A stretch of 64,000 nt of DNA from Rhizobium sp. CCGE531 (GCF_003627795.1 NZ_CP032684.1:137001-201000), one strand, 5' to 3'; shown: positions 50,076 to 59,112, counted from the stretch's first letter. The notes: generated by a model from the sequence alone, not told the origin. Program-made: numbers and translations.

Positions 50076-50486
50076 TTGAAGCAGTTCACGCTCGACGACC
50101 GTCTGGCGAATGACAGCGTTTCCGTCGCGATCACCGGCCTTTGCGACGTGCGGCTGATGAAGGATCGCCGCTGGCCGTGGCTCGTGCTGATACCCCGCAG
50201 GCCCGACAAATCGGAGGCTTTCGAGCTGACGCCGCTCGACCGGGTCTTGCTGACCTTCGAAACCGACAAGGTCGCAAGCGCGTTGAAGACGGTGACGGGT
50301 GCTGCAAAAATCAATGTCGGGGCACTTGGAAATATCGTCCGTCAGCTTCATGTTCATGTCATTGCGCGGTTCGAAGGTGATGCCAACTGGCCAGGCCCCG
50401 TCTGGGGCTACGGCAAGGCGGAGCCCTATTCGGACGAAGACATGAACAGCCTCATAGCCAAGTTGCGGGAAACGCTTTCACAATGA
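50076..50486 (+). CDS. HIT domain protein
   Basis: A 136-residue nucleotide hydrolase or transferase of the HIT superfamily. The histidine triad is RQLHVHVIARF, where the third position of the motif is Ala-Arg rather than His. The start is TTG 50076 after GGAGGACGCCCC; an ATG at 50062 would stop after five codons. Its stop overlaps the nudC start (ATGA), so both are coupled. Confidence 0.85.
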   Translation: MKQFTLDDRLANDSVSVAITGLCDVRLMKDRRWPWLVLIPRRPDKSEAFELTPLDRVLLTFETDKVASALKTVTGAAKINVGALGNIVRQLHVHVIARFEGDANWPGPVWGYGKAEPYSDEDMNSLIAKLRETLSQ

Positions 50487-51442
50487 GCCATTCCATCTTT
50501 TCCTCGGATGCGCCGCATCCGGAAGCCAGCAGTCTCACCGCCTTTGCGGAAAACCAGCTCAACCGGGATGCGGAGCACCGCGACGAGGAAACGATCAAGC
50601 ATGCGCTCGCCAGGGAGGGTACGCATATCCTGGCCTTCGCCCAGGAACGGCTGGTCCTGAAGCATGACGGGCAGGTGCTCGACCCGCTGTTTGCCCGCTA
50701 CGAGCTGCAGGAGCTCGATCCGAATTGGGAGGAAGCCGTGCTGCTCGGCTATCGCAAGACCGGTGAGCCGAGGCTTGCGGTGCCCGTGCGGGTCAATGCC
50801 GACGAACTTGCCAGCCAGTATAAGCCCGCCGACATGCGCGCGCTCTGGCGGGATCTTTTGCTCGAAGGCGAAATCCTCGGCGAGGCCGCGCAGGGCATGA
50901 GCCTCATCCGCTGGAATGGCGACAATCGCTTCTGCGGCCGTTGCGGCTCGGCGATGGAAAGCCGCATCGGCGGCTACAAGCGGGTGTGCACGGCCTGCGA
51001 ACATATGATTTTCCCGCGTACCGATCCGGTCGTCATCATGCTGACGATTGACGAGGAAAGGAATCGCTGTCTGCTCGGCCGCAGCCATCATTTTGCGCCG
51101 GGCATGTATTCCTGTCTCGCCGGTTTCGTCGAGCCGGGCGAAACCATCGAGAATGCGGTGCGCCGCGAGACGCACGAGGAATCCGGCATCCATATCGGCC
51201 GCGTGCGCTATCATGCGTCGCAGCCCTGGCCCATGCCGCATTCCCTGATGATCGGCTGCTATGCCGAGGCGAAGTCGACGGACATCCACATGGACGCGGC
51301 CGAGCTCGAGGATTGCCGCTGGTTCACCCCGGAAGAGACGCTTGCCATGCTCGACCGCGTCTCTGCCTCCGGCAACACCTCTCCGCCCAAGGGCGCCATC
51401 GCCCATCGCCTGATGCGCGACTGGGTGGAGTGGAAGCGCTAG
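50483..51442 (+). CDS. nudC: NAD(+) diphosphatase / NAD-capped RNA hydrolase NudC
   Basis: A 319-residue Nudix enzyme that cuts NADH, NAD and NAD caps of RNA. A zinc ribbon of four cysteines (CGRCGSAMES and CTAC) precedes the Nudix box GFVEPGETIENAVRRETHEE, and the NudC hallmark SQPWPMPHSLMIG follows. Length includes the extra N-terminal domain of this family. Confidence 0.95.
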   Translation: MSHSIFSSDAPHPEASSLTAFAENQLNRDAEHRDEETIKHALAREGTHILAFAQERLVLKHDGQVLDPLFARYELQELDPNWEEAVLLGYRKTGEPRLAVPVRVNADELASQYKPADMRALWRDLLLEGEILGEAAQGMSLIRWNGDNRFCGRCGSAMESRIGGYKRVCTACEHMIFPRTDPVVIMLTIDEERNRCLLGRSHHFAPGMYSCLAGFVEPGETIENAVRRETHEESGIHIGRVRYHASQPWPMPHSLMIGCYAEAKSTDIHMDAAELEDCRWFTPEETLAMLDRVSASGNTSPPKGAIAHRLMRDWVEWKR

Positions 51443-51454
51443 GACTATCCTGCC

Positions 51455-52141
51455 ATGGCCCGCTCCGAACGCTTGCTGACGCTGCTGCAGACGCTGCGGC
51501 GATATCGTCGTCCGGTCAGCGGTGCCGTTCTAGCGGAGGAAACCGGCGTCAGCCTGCGCACGCTCTATCGCGATATCGCCAGCCTGCAATCGCAGGGTGC
51601 CATGATCGAGGGCGAGCCCGGCATCGGTTATGTTCTGAAGCCGGGCTTCATGCTGCCGCCGATGATGTTTTCGCAGGATGAGATCGAGGCGCTGGTGCTG
51701 GGATCGAGATGGGTGGCGCGCGCGACCGATGCGCGCCTGGCGGCCGCTGGCACCGACGCTCTCGCCAAGATCGCCGCTGTGCTGCCGGCAGAGATGCGCG
51801 AGGCGATTGATCAGGCGGCGGTGGTCGTCGCCACGCGCCGCATCACGGAAGACAAGGCCGATCTTTCCCTCATGCGCAAGGCGATCCGCACCGAGCGCAT
51901 GGTGCAATTGACCTATGGCGACGTGAACGGCGCCATCTCGACCCGGCGCATTTGGCCCTTCGCGCTCGGCTATTTCGACAATGCGCGCATCGTCATGGCC
52001 TGGTGCGAGCTGCGCCAGGATTTTCGCCATTTCCGCGCCGATCGCATCGTCGATTTCGCGGTGCTGGAGGCGCGCTACCCGCGCCGCCGCATCGCGCTCG
52101 CACGGGAATGGCACGCCCGCGAGGGCATGGCCCACGATTGA
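51455..52141 (+). CDS. HTH and WYL-domain transcriptional regulator (YafY type)
   Basis: A 228-residue regulator: N-terminal winged helix (RLLTLLQTLRRYRRPVSGAV, then GVSLRTLYRDIASLQSQGA) and a WYL-type ligand domain after residue 130 (MRKAIRTERMVQLTYGDVNG to RRIWPFALGYF). The gene is followed within 30 bp by a palindrome and then by a small ORF and a VOC gene. YafY-type repressors next to VOC genes occur widely, so these are probable targets. Confidence 0.88.
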   Translation: MARSERLLTLLQTLRRYRRPVSGAVLAEETGVSLRTLYRDIASLQSQGAMIEGEPGIGYVLKPGFMLPPMMFSQDEIEALVLGSRWVARATDARLAAAGTDALAKIAAVLPAEMREAIDQAAVVVATRRITEDKADLSLMRKAIRTERMVQLTYGDVNGAISTRRIWPFALGYFDNARIVMAWCELRQDFRHFRADRIVDFAVLEARYPRRRIALAREWHAREGMAHD

Positions 52142-52155
52142 TTTGCCAGCGCACA

Positions 52156-52178
52156 CTACTGCCAGAAACTGTCAGTAG
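52156..52178. promoter_or_regulatory. palindromic operator candidate of the WYL regulator
   Basis: Arms CTACTGcCAG and CTGtCAGTAG around centre AAA: 23 bp with one mismatched pair. It lies between the regulator and the 78-residue ORF, 45 bp before the latter's start. Confidence 0.65.
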
Positions 52179-52223
52179 GTGTGACTATGATGGGCACCAT
52201 CCAAGCAGGAAGGAGGACCGATC

Positions 52224-52460
52224 ATGGCAAGCAACGTTGTCATCACCATGAAACAGGCGCATCACGGCGGTGCCGAGATGTACGAAGACAAATATCTTTC
52301 AATGCCGGCATGGCCCGCTCGCCTCTCGCAGATTGCACTTGGCTATTTTACCCGCCGCTGGGATCGCCTCGATATCGAGGAAACGCCGAATTCCGTAAAG
52401 CGCGACCTGGGCTTCCTGGACGGCCGCGCCCCTTACCGTGAGGAAGACCGGATGCGCTGA
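52224..52460 (+). CDS. small hypothetical protein
   Basis: A 78-residue soluble protein with aromatic and arginine-rich centre (LSQIALGYFTRRWDRLDIEE). I do not recognise the family; the end resembles short DUF1127-like proteins only faintly. It has a very strong ribosome-binding site (AGGAGG, spaced well), which supports translation. Placed between an operator candidate and a VOC gene, it may belong to the WYL regulon. Confidence 0.65.
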   Translation: MASNVVITMKQAHHGGAEMYEDKYLSMPAWPARLSQIALGYFTRRWDRLDIEETPNSVKRDLGFLDGRAPYREEDRMR

Positions 52461-52513
52461 ACGCATCCGCTAATTTCAGGCTCACCGACCGATACGATCC
52501 CATTGCCCTTCTA

Positions 52514-52539
52514 CCGGCAGGCTCCGCCCTGCCTGCCGG
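52514..52539. other. GC-rich stem-loop between small ORF and VOC gene
   Basis: CCGGCAGGC and GCCTGCCGG form a perfect 9-bp stem with loop TCCGCCCT and no T-run. It could be an mRNA end or processing signal; a terminator role is not supported. Confidence 0.4.
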
Positions 52540-52588
52540 ATCGCATCCCTATGCCCTTATATCCATCAAAAACCAGAGGAATATCCAC

Positions 52589-52957
52589 ATGACCAGCCCG
52601 AATCTCATCATCTTCTACGTCAAGGACCCCGGCGAAAGCTCGCCATTCTATCGTGACCTTCTCGGCCGCGAGCCAGCCTTCGCCTCGCCGAACTTCGTGG
52701 CCTTCTCGCTCGACAACGGCCTCAGCCTCGGCCTCTGGCGCCGCAGCAGCGTCGAGCCGCAGCCCTCCGCCATCGGCAATCGCGGCGAATTGGGCTTCAT
52801 GGTCGAAGGCGCCGGCGCCGTCGAACAGCATTACAAGGATTGGAAGGCACGCGGCCTGCCGATCGCGCAGGAATTGACGATGATGGATTTCGGCCCGACC
52901 TTCGTCGTGCTCGACCCCGACGGCCATCGTCTTCGTGTTTGTGAGCCGGATAAGTAA
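52589..52957 (+). CDS. VOC family protein
   Basis: A 122-residue single-domain VOC protein: first unit NLIIFYVKDPGESSPFYRDL, second unit ending MMDFGPTFVVLDPDGHRLRV. The length is normal. Downstream of the WYL regulator and its operator candidate, it is a probable regulated target; the chemistry is unknown. Members range from glyoxalase-like enzymes to drug-binding proteins. Confidence 0.85.
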   Translation: MTSPNLIIFYVKDPGESSPFYRDLLGREPAFASPNFVAFSLDNGLSLGLWRRSSVEPQPSAIGNRGELGFMVEGAGAVEQHYKDWKARGLPIAQELTMMDFGPTFVVLDPDGHRLRVCEPDK

Positions 52958-53037
52958 ATCGAAATCCTCGCTTGCCCCTCACCCTCTCCCGCGATGTGGC
53001 AGGGCAATCGCATGTGAGGCACATCGGCGCTGCAAGT

Positions 53038-53087
53038 TCCTTCTCCCCTCGGGGAGAAGGTGGCCCGAAGGGCCGGATGAGAGGGCT
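53038..53087. repeat. rhizobial palindromic repeat, copy A
   Basis: CCTTCTCCCC, loop TC, GGGGAGAAGG followed by TGGCCCGAAGGGCCGGATGA. An inverted copy interrupted by the IS lies at about 53129-53166 plus 54586-54602, and a third partial copy lies at 54650-54685. This is an intergenic repeat type common in Rhizobiaceae. Confidence 0.8.
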
Positions 53088-53156
53088 GACCGTTTTGAAT
53101 GCGGGGATTTTTGTGCGCTTGGCAGGCACCCCCTCATCCGCCTATCGGCACCTTCT

Positions 53157-53166
53157 CCCCGAGGGG
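53157..53166. repeat. 10-bp target-site duplication, left copy
   Basis: CCCCGAGGGG directly abuts the left end of the IS and is repeated at 54586-54595. Confidence 0.9.
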
Positions 53167-54585
53167 CTATTGGATTCACACATTGTCGGCGGCGGAGAGG
53201 AGGAGTGCTACGCCGCGCTTGGCGGCCTGGAACTGTTGCCATCCGTCGAGCATGACGATCGGTCCTGGCTTTCCGTAGTAGCCGGTCCATCCGCCGAGGC
53301 GGGCGCAGACCCAGGCGGCATAGGCCAGCGACCCTCTGGGATGGGGGTTCTTCTGTTTGGCGGTCTTGCCCTCCAGCTTGGCGCAGAAGGCTTCCAGCAG
53401 CGGCTGGTCGCTTGGCTCGAAGGCGTCTTCGATGGGGCGCAAGGTGGCGCCGGGCGGAGCGCCGTCGCGGGCATGGACCAGTTGCTGCACGATCACGGCC
53501 GCGACGAAGGCAGCCATCACCAAATTGCTCAGCGCGCCCTCGTCCTCGATGCGCAGGCCTTCGATATCAAAGCCCTGCGTCTTCAGGGTGCGGAACAATT
53601 GCTCGATCGCCCAGCGACGGCGATAAAGGGCGATGACCGCCGCCGCCTCGTCGGCATCCGACACGGCATAGCTTGTCAGCAGCCGCCAATGGATCGGCGT
53701 CTCGCCCGGTGGTGCGGCGGTCTCGCGCACATCCACCAGATAAAGACGTACGCCATCCGGGGTCTTCCTGTAGATGCCGTTCTTCGGGGGCAGCAATGTC
53801 ACCGCGCTGAAGCGGATCGCCAGTTGCGTGTCGCGCTCCTTGCGGCCCGGCTTGGCCGGCAGGCTAAAGGCTAGGTTGACCGCAACCGGCAAGGCATCCG
53901 CCAGACAAAGCAGCGACGGCTGGTCCTTGCCGAGGCTGCGGTCCCTCGCAACCCGGATGACGAGGTCGACATTGACGGGTCGGCGGGCGAAGGCCTCGTA
54001 GATATCGCTTTCACGGTCGGCAATGATGGTGATGTGGCGTGCAGCGGCGCAAACCTTCGCCGCACGATCGGCGCCCTCCAGCCAGCGATAGCTCTCCTTC
54101 TCCTCGATCGGACGCGCGCGCTGCGTGCCGCGCTCGCCCTGGTCGCGGCTTAGAAACTGCCCGTGGATTGCCCCGACGATCGCGCCATCGTCGGCGTCGA
54201 CCCCGATCATCGCATGCAGATAAAGACCGCCACCGCCGTCGGAGCGGACCACCGTCGTATCCTGAATGGCCAGGATATGCCGATCCGCGCAGCGGCTAGC
54301 CGTGCGCAAGGCCGCCTCATCGATCATCGCCTGCGGATCGACCGCTCCATTGCGCAAGAACCGGCTCAAGCGGATCTCTCCGGCCCGATTGCCGCCGAGC
54401 TTGCGCACCCGCATTCCCTGGCCTGCCGTCGAAACCAGGCGCTCCAGCAAGAACGCCCCCCTTTTTCCAGCCGACGGTCGCCAAACCGTCCCAAGCTCAA
54501 ATCATCCATCGCTCAATTCTCCTGCCGGCAGCAACAGAATCAGAACCTCATTCCATACGCAATTCCAAATGTGTGAATGCCATAG
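53167..54585. mobile_element. IS4-family insertion sequence (1,419 bp)
   Basis: Terminal inverted repeats: left CTATTGGATTCACACATT and right (inverted) CTATGGCATTCACACATT, 16 of 18 matching. A 10-bp duplication, CCCCGAGGGG, flanks both ends. It carries one transposase gene filling nearly its whole length. The target is the centre of a rhizobial palindrome, which closes to CCTTCTCCCCGAGGGGAGAA when the IS is removed. Target length and transposase signature fit the IS4 family. Confidence 0.9.
53176..54509 (-). pseudogene. IS4-family transposase, N-terminal frame broken at a G6 run
   Basis: The DDE transposase shows the first Asp in LAIQDTTVV, the second in IIADRESDIYE, and the exact IS4 signature Y-2-R-3-E-6-K in YRRRWAIEQLFRTLK. 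Open from 54450 to 53176 (424 codons). The expected start is ATG 54509 after AGGAG, giving MDDLSLGRFGDRRLEKGG; that frame joins the rest only by a -1 shift at A5G6 (54456-54466). This may be a mutation that kills the gene or programmed slippage. The stop codon lies inside the left inverted repeat. Confidence 0.85.
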
Positions 54586-54595
54586 CCCCGAGGGG
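54586..54595. repeat. 10-bp target-site duplication, right copy
   Basis: CCCCGAGGGG directly abuts the right end of the IS. Confidence 0.9.
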
Positions 54596-54649
54596 AGAAG
54601 GGGGACGCGGCAACGACCTCATTTCGTGTGCGATTCCCCGGCCGCTTGC

Positions 54650-54685
54650 GGGGGAGAAGGTGGCCGACAGGCCGGATGAGGGGTT
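54650..54685. repeat. rhizobial palindromic repeat, partial copy C
   Basis: GGGGGAGAAGGTGGCCGACA, then GGCCGGATGAGGGG: matches the second half of copy A with small changes in the inner loop. Confidence 0.75.
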
Positions 54686-54811
54686 TGAGGCGAACGATTA
54701 GTAATCATTTCATCAAAGTGGCTTGCCGAGCAGTCACGCCGATTCTTCGAGTTGACTTACGGCATTCGCAGAAGAGACTGATTGATAAATCCAGAGCCAT
54801 GCGAGGAACAA

Positions 54812-55210
54812 TTGCTCCATCACATCTCATTCGGCGTGTCGAATATCGAGAAATCCGCCGCGTTCTACGACGCGGCCTTTGCACCGCTTGGCTACGTCAG
54901 GGTCTGGGAAGACTTGAACCCCGGCGATCCCGACCAGGCGATCGGATACGGCCCGCCGGGTGGAGGCGATAAGTTCGCCGTCAAATTGCGAGGCAAGGAA
55001 GCCCATGCGCCAGGTCCAGGCTTCCATCTCGCTTTTGCCGCGCCAAGCAGGGAGGCGGTTGTCCTCTTCCATGAAGCCGCACTGGCTCACGGCGGCGCGG
55101 ACAACGGGCCGCCTGGTCTCCGGCCGCATTACGGGCCGAATTATTTCGCCGCCTTCGTCATCGATCCGGATGGGCATCGCATCGAGGTCGTTACCAAGGC
55201 TGCGGAATAG
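54812..55210 (+). CDS. VOC family protein
   Basis: A 132-residue glyoxalase-like protein starting (M)LHHISFGVSNIEKSAAFYDA. The second unit has PGFHLAFAAPSREAVVLFHE and the closing FAAFVIDPDGHRIEVV. The TTG at 54812 follows GAGGAACAA and matches the usual family start; a TTG ten codons earlier is possible. It points away from the IS, with no obvious partner. Confidence 0.83.
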   Translation: MLHHISFGVSNIEKSAAFYDAAFAPLGYVRVWEDLNPGDPDQAIGYGPPGGGDKFAVKLRGKEAHAPGPGFHLAFAAPSREAVVLFHEAALAHGGADNGPPGLRPHYGPNYFAAFVIDPDGHRIEVVTKAAE

Positions 55211-55243
55211 CCGCTCGGCGGAGACCATAAGGGTACTGCAACC

Positions 55244-55312
55244 CGCCCTCATGGTTCGAGGCTGCAGCTCCCTTCGGCAAGCTCAGGGTGCTTTCGCACC
55301 TCACCACGAGGT
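55244..55312. repeat. rhizobial inverted-repeat element before pheA end
   Basis: The ends CCTCATGGT and ACCACGAGG are inverted copies with one mismatch; the middle contains GCTCCCTTCGGCAAGCTCAG, which I recall as frequent between genes in Rhizobium. No coding content. Confidence 0.6.
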
Positions 55313-55333
55313 GGCCCGGGTTCGCGTCGGATC

Positions 55334-56188
55334 TTAAAGATCGCCCCGCATCGGATGGCCCTTGTAGACGCCGAGGATGCGGACCTTTTCCGAGAAGAAG
55401 CGCAGTTCCTCCAGCGCGCGGCGCACATGCGGATCCGAAGGATGGCCCTCGATGTCGGCATAGAACTGCGTTGCTACAAAACGGCCGCCGAGCTGGTAGC
55501 TTTCCAGCTTCGTCATGTTGATGCCGTTGGTGGCGAAACCGCCGAGCGCCTTGTAGAGGGCGGCGGGAATATTGCGGACGTTGAAGACGAAGGTGGTGAC
55601 GATCTTCTCGTCCGGCGCGCTGCGCTCCGCCCAGTTCTCGTCGCGCGACAGCACGACGAAGCGCGTCATGTTGTCTTCGGTGTCCTCGACATTCTCGGCA
55701 ATGATTTCCAGGCCATAGAGATCGGCAGCGAGTCTTGGCGCCAGCGCCGCCATGCTGCGGTCGCCGGTTTCCTGCACCAGCTTGGCGGCACCCGCCGTAT
55801 CGCCGGCGATAACAGGCTTCCAGCCATTGGCGCGCACGATGTTGCGGCACTGGCCGAGCGCGTGGATATGGCTGTGCACCGTGCGGATCTCTTCCTTCTT
55901 GACCCCCGGCAGCACCATCAGCTGGAAGCGGATCGGCATGAAATATTCGCCGACGATATGCAGGCGCGATTCCGGCAGCAGATGATGGATATCGGCGACA
56001 CGACCGGCGATCGTATTTTCGATCGGAATCATGCCGAGATCGGCCTCGCCGTTGTCGATGGCGGAAAAGGCATCCTCGAAGGTCTGGCAGGGCAGCGGCT
56101 CCATGGTCGGGAACATGTCGCGGCTCGCCATGTCGGAATTGGCGCCGTAGTCGCCCTGGAACGAGATCTTGTTGGTCTTGCTGATCAT
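55334..56188 (-). CDS. pheA: prephenate dehydratase
   Basis: A 284-residue enzyme making phenylpyruvate for phenylalanine. It is the stand-alone form without a chorismate mutase domain. Catalytic domain: ISFQGDYGANSDMASRD, IPIENTIAGRV and the DNMTRFVVLSRD active-site Thr-Arg-Phe; regulatory ACT domain after residue 195 (NVRNIPAALYKALGGFATNG, then LESYQLGG). ATG 56188 follows AAAGGCAGTTCC. It starts 25 bp after kdsB on the same strand. Confidence 0.95.
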   Translation of the reverse strand: MISKTNKISFQGDYGANSDMASRDMFPTMEPLPCQTFEDAFSAIDNGEADLGMIPIENTIAGRVADIHHLLPESRLHIVGEYFMPIRFQLMVLPGVKKEEIRTVHSHIHALGQCRNIVRANGWKPVIAGDTAGAAKLVQETGDRSMAALAPRLAADLYGLEIIAENVEDTEDNMTRFVVLSRDENWAERSAPDEKIVTTFVFNVRNIPAALYKALGGFATNGINMTKLESYQLGGRFVATQFYADIEGHPSDPHVRRALEELRFFSEKVRILGVYKGHPMRGDL

Positions 56189-56213
56189 GGAACTGCCTTT
56201 GGAGGGACTGCCG

Positions 56214-56969
56214 TCAAAGAGAGGCGGCGGAGAGGATGCGTCTGGCCTTTTCGAGGTCGGCGGGAGTATCGACACCGAGCGGAACCGTGTCAACGATCTC
56301 GACATCGATGCGCATGCCGGCCTCCAGCGCTCTCAGCTGCTCCAGTGATTCGCGCAGCTCAAGCGGCGATGGGCCGGCCTTGACGAATCGCTCGAGCGCG
56401 GCGCGGCGATAGGTGTAGAGGCCGATATGGTGATAGAGCGGCCCCTTGCCGTAGGGCGCGGTGGCGCGGGTGAAATAGAGGGCGCGCAGGCGGCTATCCG
56501 AGATCGGCGAGCCGACGACCTTGACGACGCTCGGCAGGGTCTTCTCTTCCTCGTCCTTGATCTCGACGGTCAGCGTGGCGATGTCGACGGCCGGGTTTTC
56601 GAGCGGGCGCAGCGAGGCGCGGATGGTGTCGGGATCGATCGTCGGCAGGTCGCCCTGCACGTTGACGACGATTTCGGCGCGGCCCTGCGGGTCCACGGCC
56701 TGCAGCGCCTCGTAGATGCGGTCCGAGCCGGATTGATGATCGCCGCGTGTCATGACCACCTCGAAGCCGGCATTGGCGACCGCGGCATAGGTATCCGCAT
56801 GGTCGACGGCGACGACGATGCGACCGATCGCCGCCTCGCGCGCGCGCTTGGCAACCTGTACGATCATGGGCAGGCCGCAAATATCGGCAAGCGGCTTGCC
56901 CGGCAGGCGCGTGGAAGCCATGCGGGCGGGAATGAGGACCAGCGTCTTGTCTAAATTTGGATCTGTCAT
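56214..56969 (-). CDS. kdsB: 3-deoxy-manno-octulosonate cytidylyltransferase
   Basis: A 251-residue enzyme that activates Kdo with CTP for lipopolysaccharide core synthesis. N-terminal [20 protein letters not shown] binds [16 protein letters not shown] carries the metal Asp; [18 protein letters not shown] and [13 protein letters not shown] close the protein. ATG 56969 is chosen over the longer frame, which begins in the cycM upstream region. Followed by pheA. Confidence 0.95.
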   Translation of the reverse strand: MTDPNLDKTLVLIPARMASTRLPGKPLADICGLPMIVQVAKRAREAAIGRIVVAVDHADTYAAVANAGFEVVMTRGDHQSGSDRIYEALQAVDPQGRAEIVVNVQGDLPTIDPDTIRASLRPLENPAVDIATLTVEIKDEEEKTLPSVVKVVGSPISDSRLRALYFTRATAPYGKGPLYHHIGLYTYRRAALERFVKAGPSPLELRESLEQLRALEAGMRIDVEIVDTVPLGVDTPADLEKARRILSAASL

Positions 56970-57120
56970 TGTTGGGCCTTCTATTCCCGAGGGAAAAGTG
57001 TCAAAACGTCTCACGATGGAGGCCGTTTGCAGAGTTGCAAGAAACAGCCAAAAGACATAGGTTTCGCGCGAATTCAAGATGGGCCGGCGGAGGATGCTGG
57101 CGGCGAGGGGAGCATAGCAG

Positions 57121-57702
57121 ATGAATTCATCCTACGTGAACATGGGTGTCGGGGCGCTTTTGGCCACGCTGTTCGTGTTGAAGTCCGTGTCGCTCGCGTC
57201 AGGATTTATTTTCCATTCAGAGACGCCGGAAAAGCCCGGTTTCGCCATTGTCGCGACCGAAGAACCGGCTGCGGGTGGCGACAAGGGTGCGGCCGCCAAG
57301 GCGGAAACGCCGATCGCCCAGCTGCTGCAGAAGGCTGACGCCAAGGTTGGCGAAACCATCTTCAAGAAGTGTCAGGCCTGTCATTCCGGAGAGAAGGGAG
57401 GACCGAACAAGGTCGGTCCCGATCTCTGGGCTGTCGTCGACCGCCCGGTCGCCGAGCACGAGGGCTTTGCCTATTCGGCCGGCATGAAGGAATTCTCCAA
57501 GGGCGGTTCGGAAAAGTGGACCTATGATCACCTCTATCACTTCCTCGCTGCTCCGAAAAAGTTCGTCGCCGGTACGGCGATGGGCTTTGCCGGCCTGCCG
57601 AAGGAAGAGGATCGCGCCAACGTGATCGCTTATCTGCGCACGCTCGCCGATACGCAGGTGCCGCTGCCGGATCCGAACGCTGCTCCGGCCGCCACGAACT
57701 AA
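57121..57702 (+). CDS. cycM: membrane-anchored c-type cytochrome (CycM, c552 type)
   Basis: A 193-residue electron carrier. One N-terminal membrane segment (residues 7-29) acts as an uncleaved anchor, followed by an Ala/Lys linker and a class I cytochrome domain with haem motif CQACH at 84-88 and a likely Met ligand in [10 protein letters not shown]. In rhizobia CycM passes electrons from the bc1 complex to the aa3 oxidase. Divergent from kdsB and followed by a terminator. Confidence 0.93.
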   Translation: MNSSYVNMGVGALLATLFVLKSVSLASGFIFHSETPEKPGFAIVATEEPAAGGDKGAAAKAETPIAQLLQKADAKVGETIFKKCQACHSGEKGGPNKVGPDLWAVVDRPVAEHEGFAYSAGMKEFSKGGSEKWTYDHLYHFLAAPKKFVAGTAMGFAGLPKEEDRANVIAYLRTLADTQVPLPDPNAAPAATN

Positions 57703-57725
57703 AGCGATCCGCATTATGAATTGAG

Positions 57726-57750
57726 AACCCGGCCATCGCGGCCGGGTTTT
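57726..57750. terminator. bidirectional terminator between cycM and the patatin gene
   Basis: AACCCGGCC, loop ATCGC, GGCCGGGTT is a perfect 9-bp stem followed by TT on the plus strand. It lies between two convergent genes. Confidence 0.85.
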
Positions 57751-57763
57751 CCGTGTTGCGCAT

Positions 57764-58921
57764 TCACACCGAATGGCGGCGTGAACGCGTCCGCTGATCG
57801 AGGTCGAAGACCTTCAGCCCGTCTTCGGCGCTCGGAGGCATGCGCCAGTCTTCCGCGACCAGCGCCTTGCGGGCATCGCGCAGGCCGGCCTCCCAATGCT
57901 CATGCATCGATAGCGCCGAAAACTCGTAGTCTTTCGAATGCGAGCGGAACTGCTTGTTGCGGTAGATCAGGTGAATGATAGTGACGCCGTAGTCGGAGCA
58001 ATGCTGTTCCAGCTTGCTGATGTCCGGATCGGCCTTGGCCTCTTCCGGAAGGCGGGCATAAAGCTCCGATATCGCGCGTCGCAGGCGATGACGTTCCAGA
58101 AAGAGATCGGTATTGAGCCGGGTGCGGCTGGAATAGGTGATGTCCTTGCGCCGCTCTTCCACCTCTTCCAGGTCCTGCGGCAGCGGGCCGACGGCGCTGA
58201 AGAGATCGACCTGGAAGACGACCGTGTCGATCGCGGCGCCGTTGCGTAGCACGTAAGTGAGCGGCGTGTTCGAGACGAGGCCGCCATCCCAGTAATATTC
58301 ACCGCCGATCTTGATCGCCGGAAAGCCGGGCGGCAGCGCGCCGCTTGCCATGACGTGTTCCGGCGTGATTCTGATGTCCCGGTTGTCGAAGAAGGCGAAG
58401 TTGCCGGTGCGCACGTTGACGGCACCGAGGCTGAGGCGCACCGGACCATGGTTGATGCGGTCGAAATCGACATGGTCGAGCAGCGTCTGGCGCAGTTGCT
58501 CTGTATCGTAGACGCTGGTGGCACCCGCCGAGCCGCGCGCCTGAAACCAGGCCGGGAGCTGCCAGGGGGAGAAAAATCCGGGAACGCCGAAGGTCGATAC
58601 CCACCAGCTGCTGACGGTGCGATAGAAGGGGTTCGTCTCTCGCTGCCGCTCCATCAGGAGGTCAACGGGAAGCTGGATTGTGACCTTGTTCCAGAAAGAG
58701 CGCAGCTTCTCGAGCCGCTCGCCCGGCACGTTGCCGGCCATGATGGAGGCGTTGATGGCGCCGATCGAGATGCCGGCGATCCAGTCCGGTTCGATATTCT
58801 GCTCTCTGAGTGCCTGAAAGGCGCCGGCCTGGTAGGAGCCGAGCGCGCCGCCGCCCTGCAGCACGAATACCTTCTGCGAATAGGCTGAAGCGGGATTGCT
58901 GAGTGGAGCTGCAATATTCAT
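57764..58921 (-). CDS. patatin-like phospholipase
   Basis: A 385-residue lipid acyl hydrolase. The oxyanion loop GGGALGSYQAG is at 23-33, nucleophile Ser52 in GISIGAINA, and the dyad Asp in YWDGGLVSNTPL. The C-terminal part carries the DUF3734 region usual in rhizobial members (YSSRTRLNTDLFLERHRLRR). No signal peptide. ATG 58921 follows AAAGGATGGCAC; the longer upstream frame is a shadow. Family members release fatty acids from membrane phospholipids. Confidence 0.9.
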   Translation of the reverse strand: MNIAAPLSNPASAYSQKVFVLQGGGALGSYQAGAFQALREQNIEPDWIAGISIGAINASIMAGNVPGERLEKLRSFWNKVTIQLPVDLLMERQRETNPFYRTVSSWWVSTFGVPGFFSPWQLPAWFQARGSAGATSVYDTEQLRQTLLDHVDFDRINHGPVRLSLGAVNVRTGNFAFFDNRDIRITPEHVMASGALPPGFPAIKIGGEYYWDGGLVSNTPLTYVLRNGAAIDTVVFQVDLFSAVGPLPQDLEEVEERRKDITYSSRTRLNTDLFLERHRLRRAISELYARLPEEAKADPDISKLEQHCSDYGVTIIHLIYRNKQFRSHSKDYEFSALSMHEHWEAGLRDARKALVAEDWRMPPSAEDGLKVFDLDQRTRSRRHSV

Positions 58922-59112
58922 GTGCCATCCTTTGCTGCGCTCCGGGCGGCAAGGCCGGGATGCGCAAATATATGACCATTTTCCTGCCTGCTTCTCCGAA
59001 TGCGGAGAAATGCCATTGCGAATCGGCGGGTCCGGACCGGCGATAGAGCCTTTCCGCTTTTCTTCGAATCGCGAAAACGCTCTAGCCCTTTTGTTTCCAG
59101 GCAATTCCGGAC

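Noticed and set aside
53176..54509. Transposase as a Tn5-type gene with antibiotic cargo
   Set aside because: Ends are defined by duplications and enclose only the transposase; no cargo gene.
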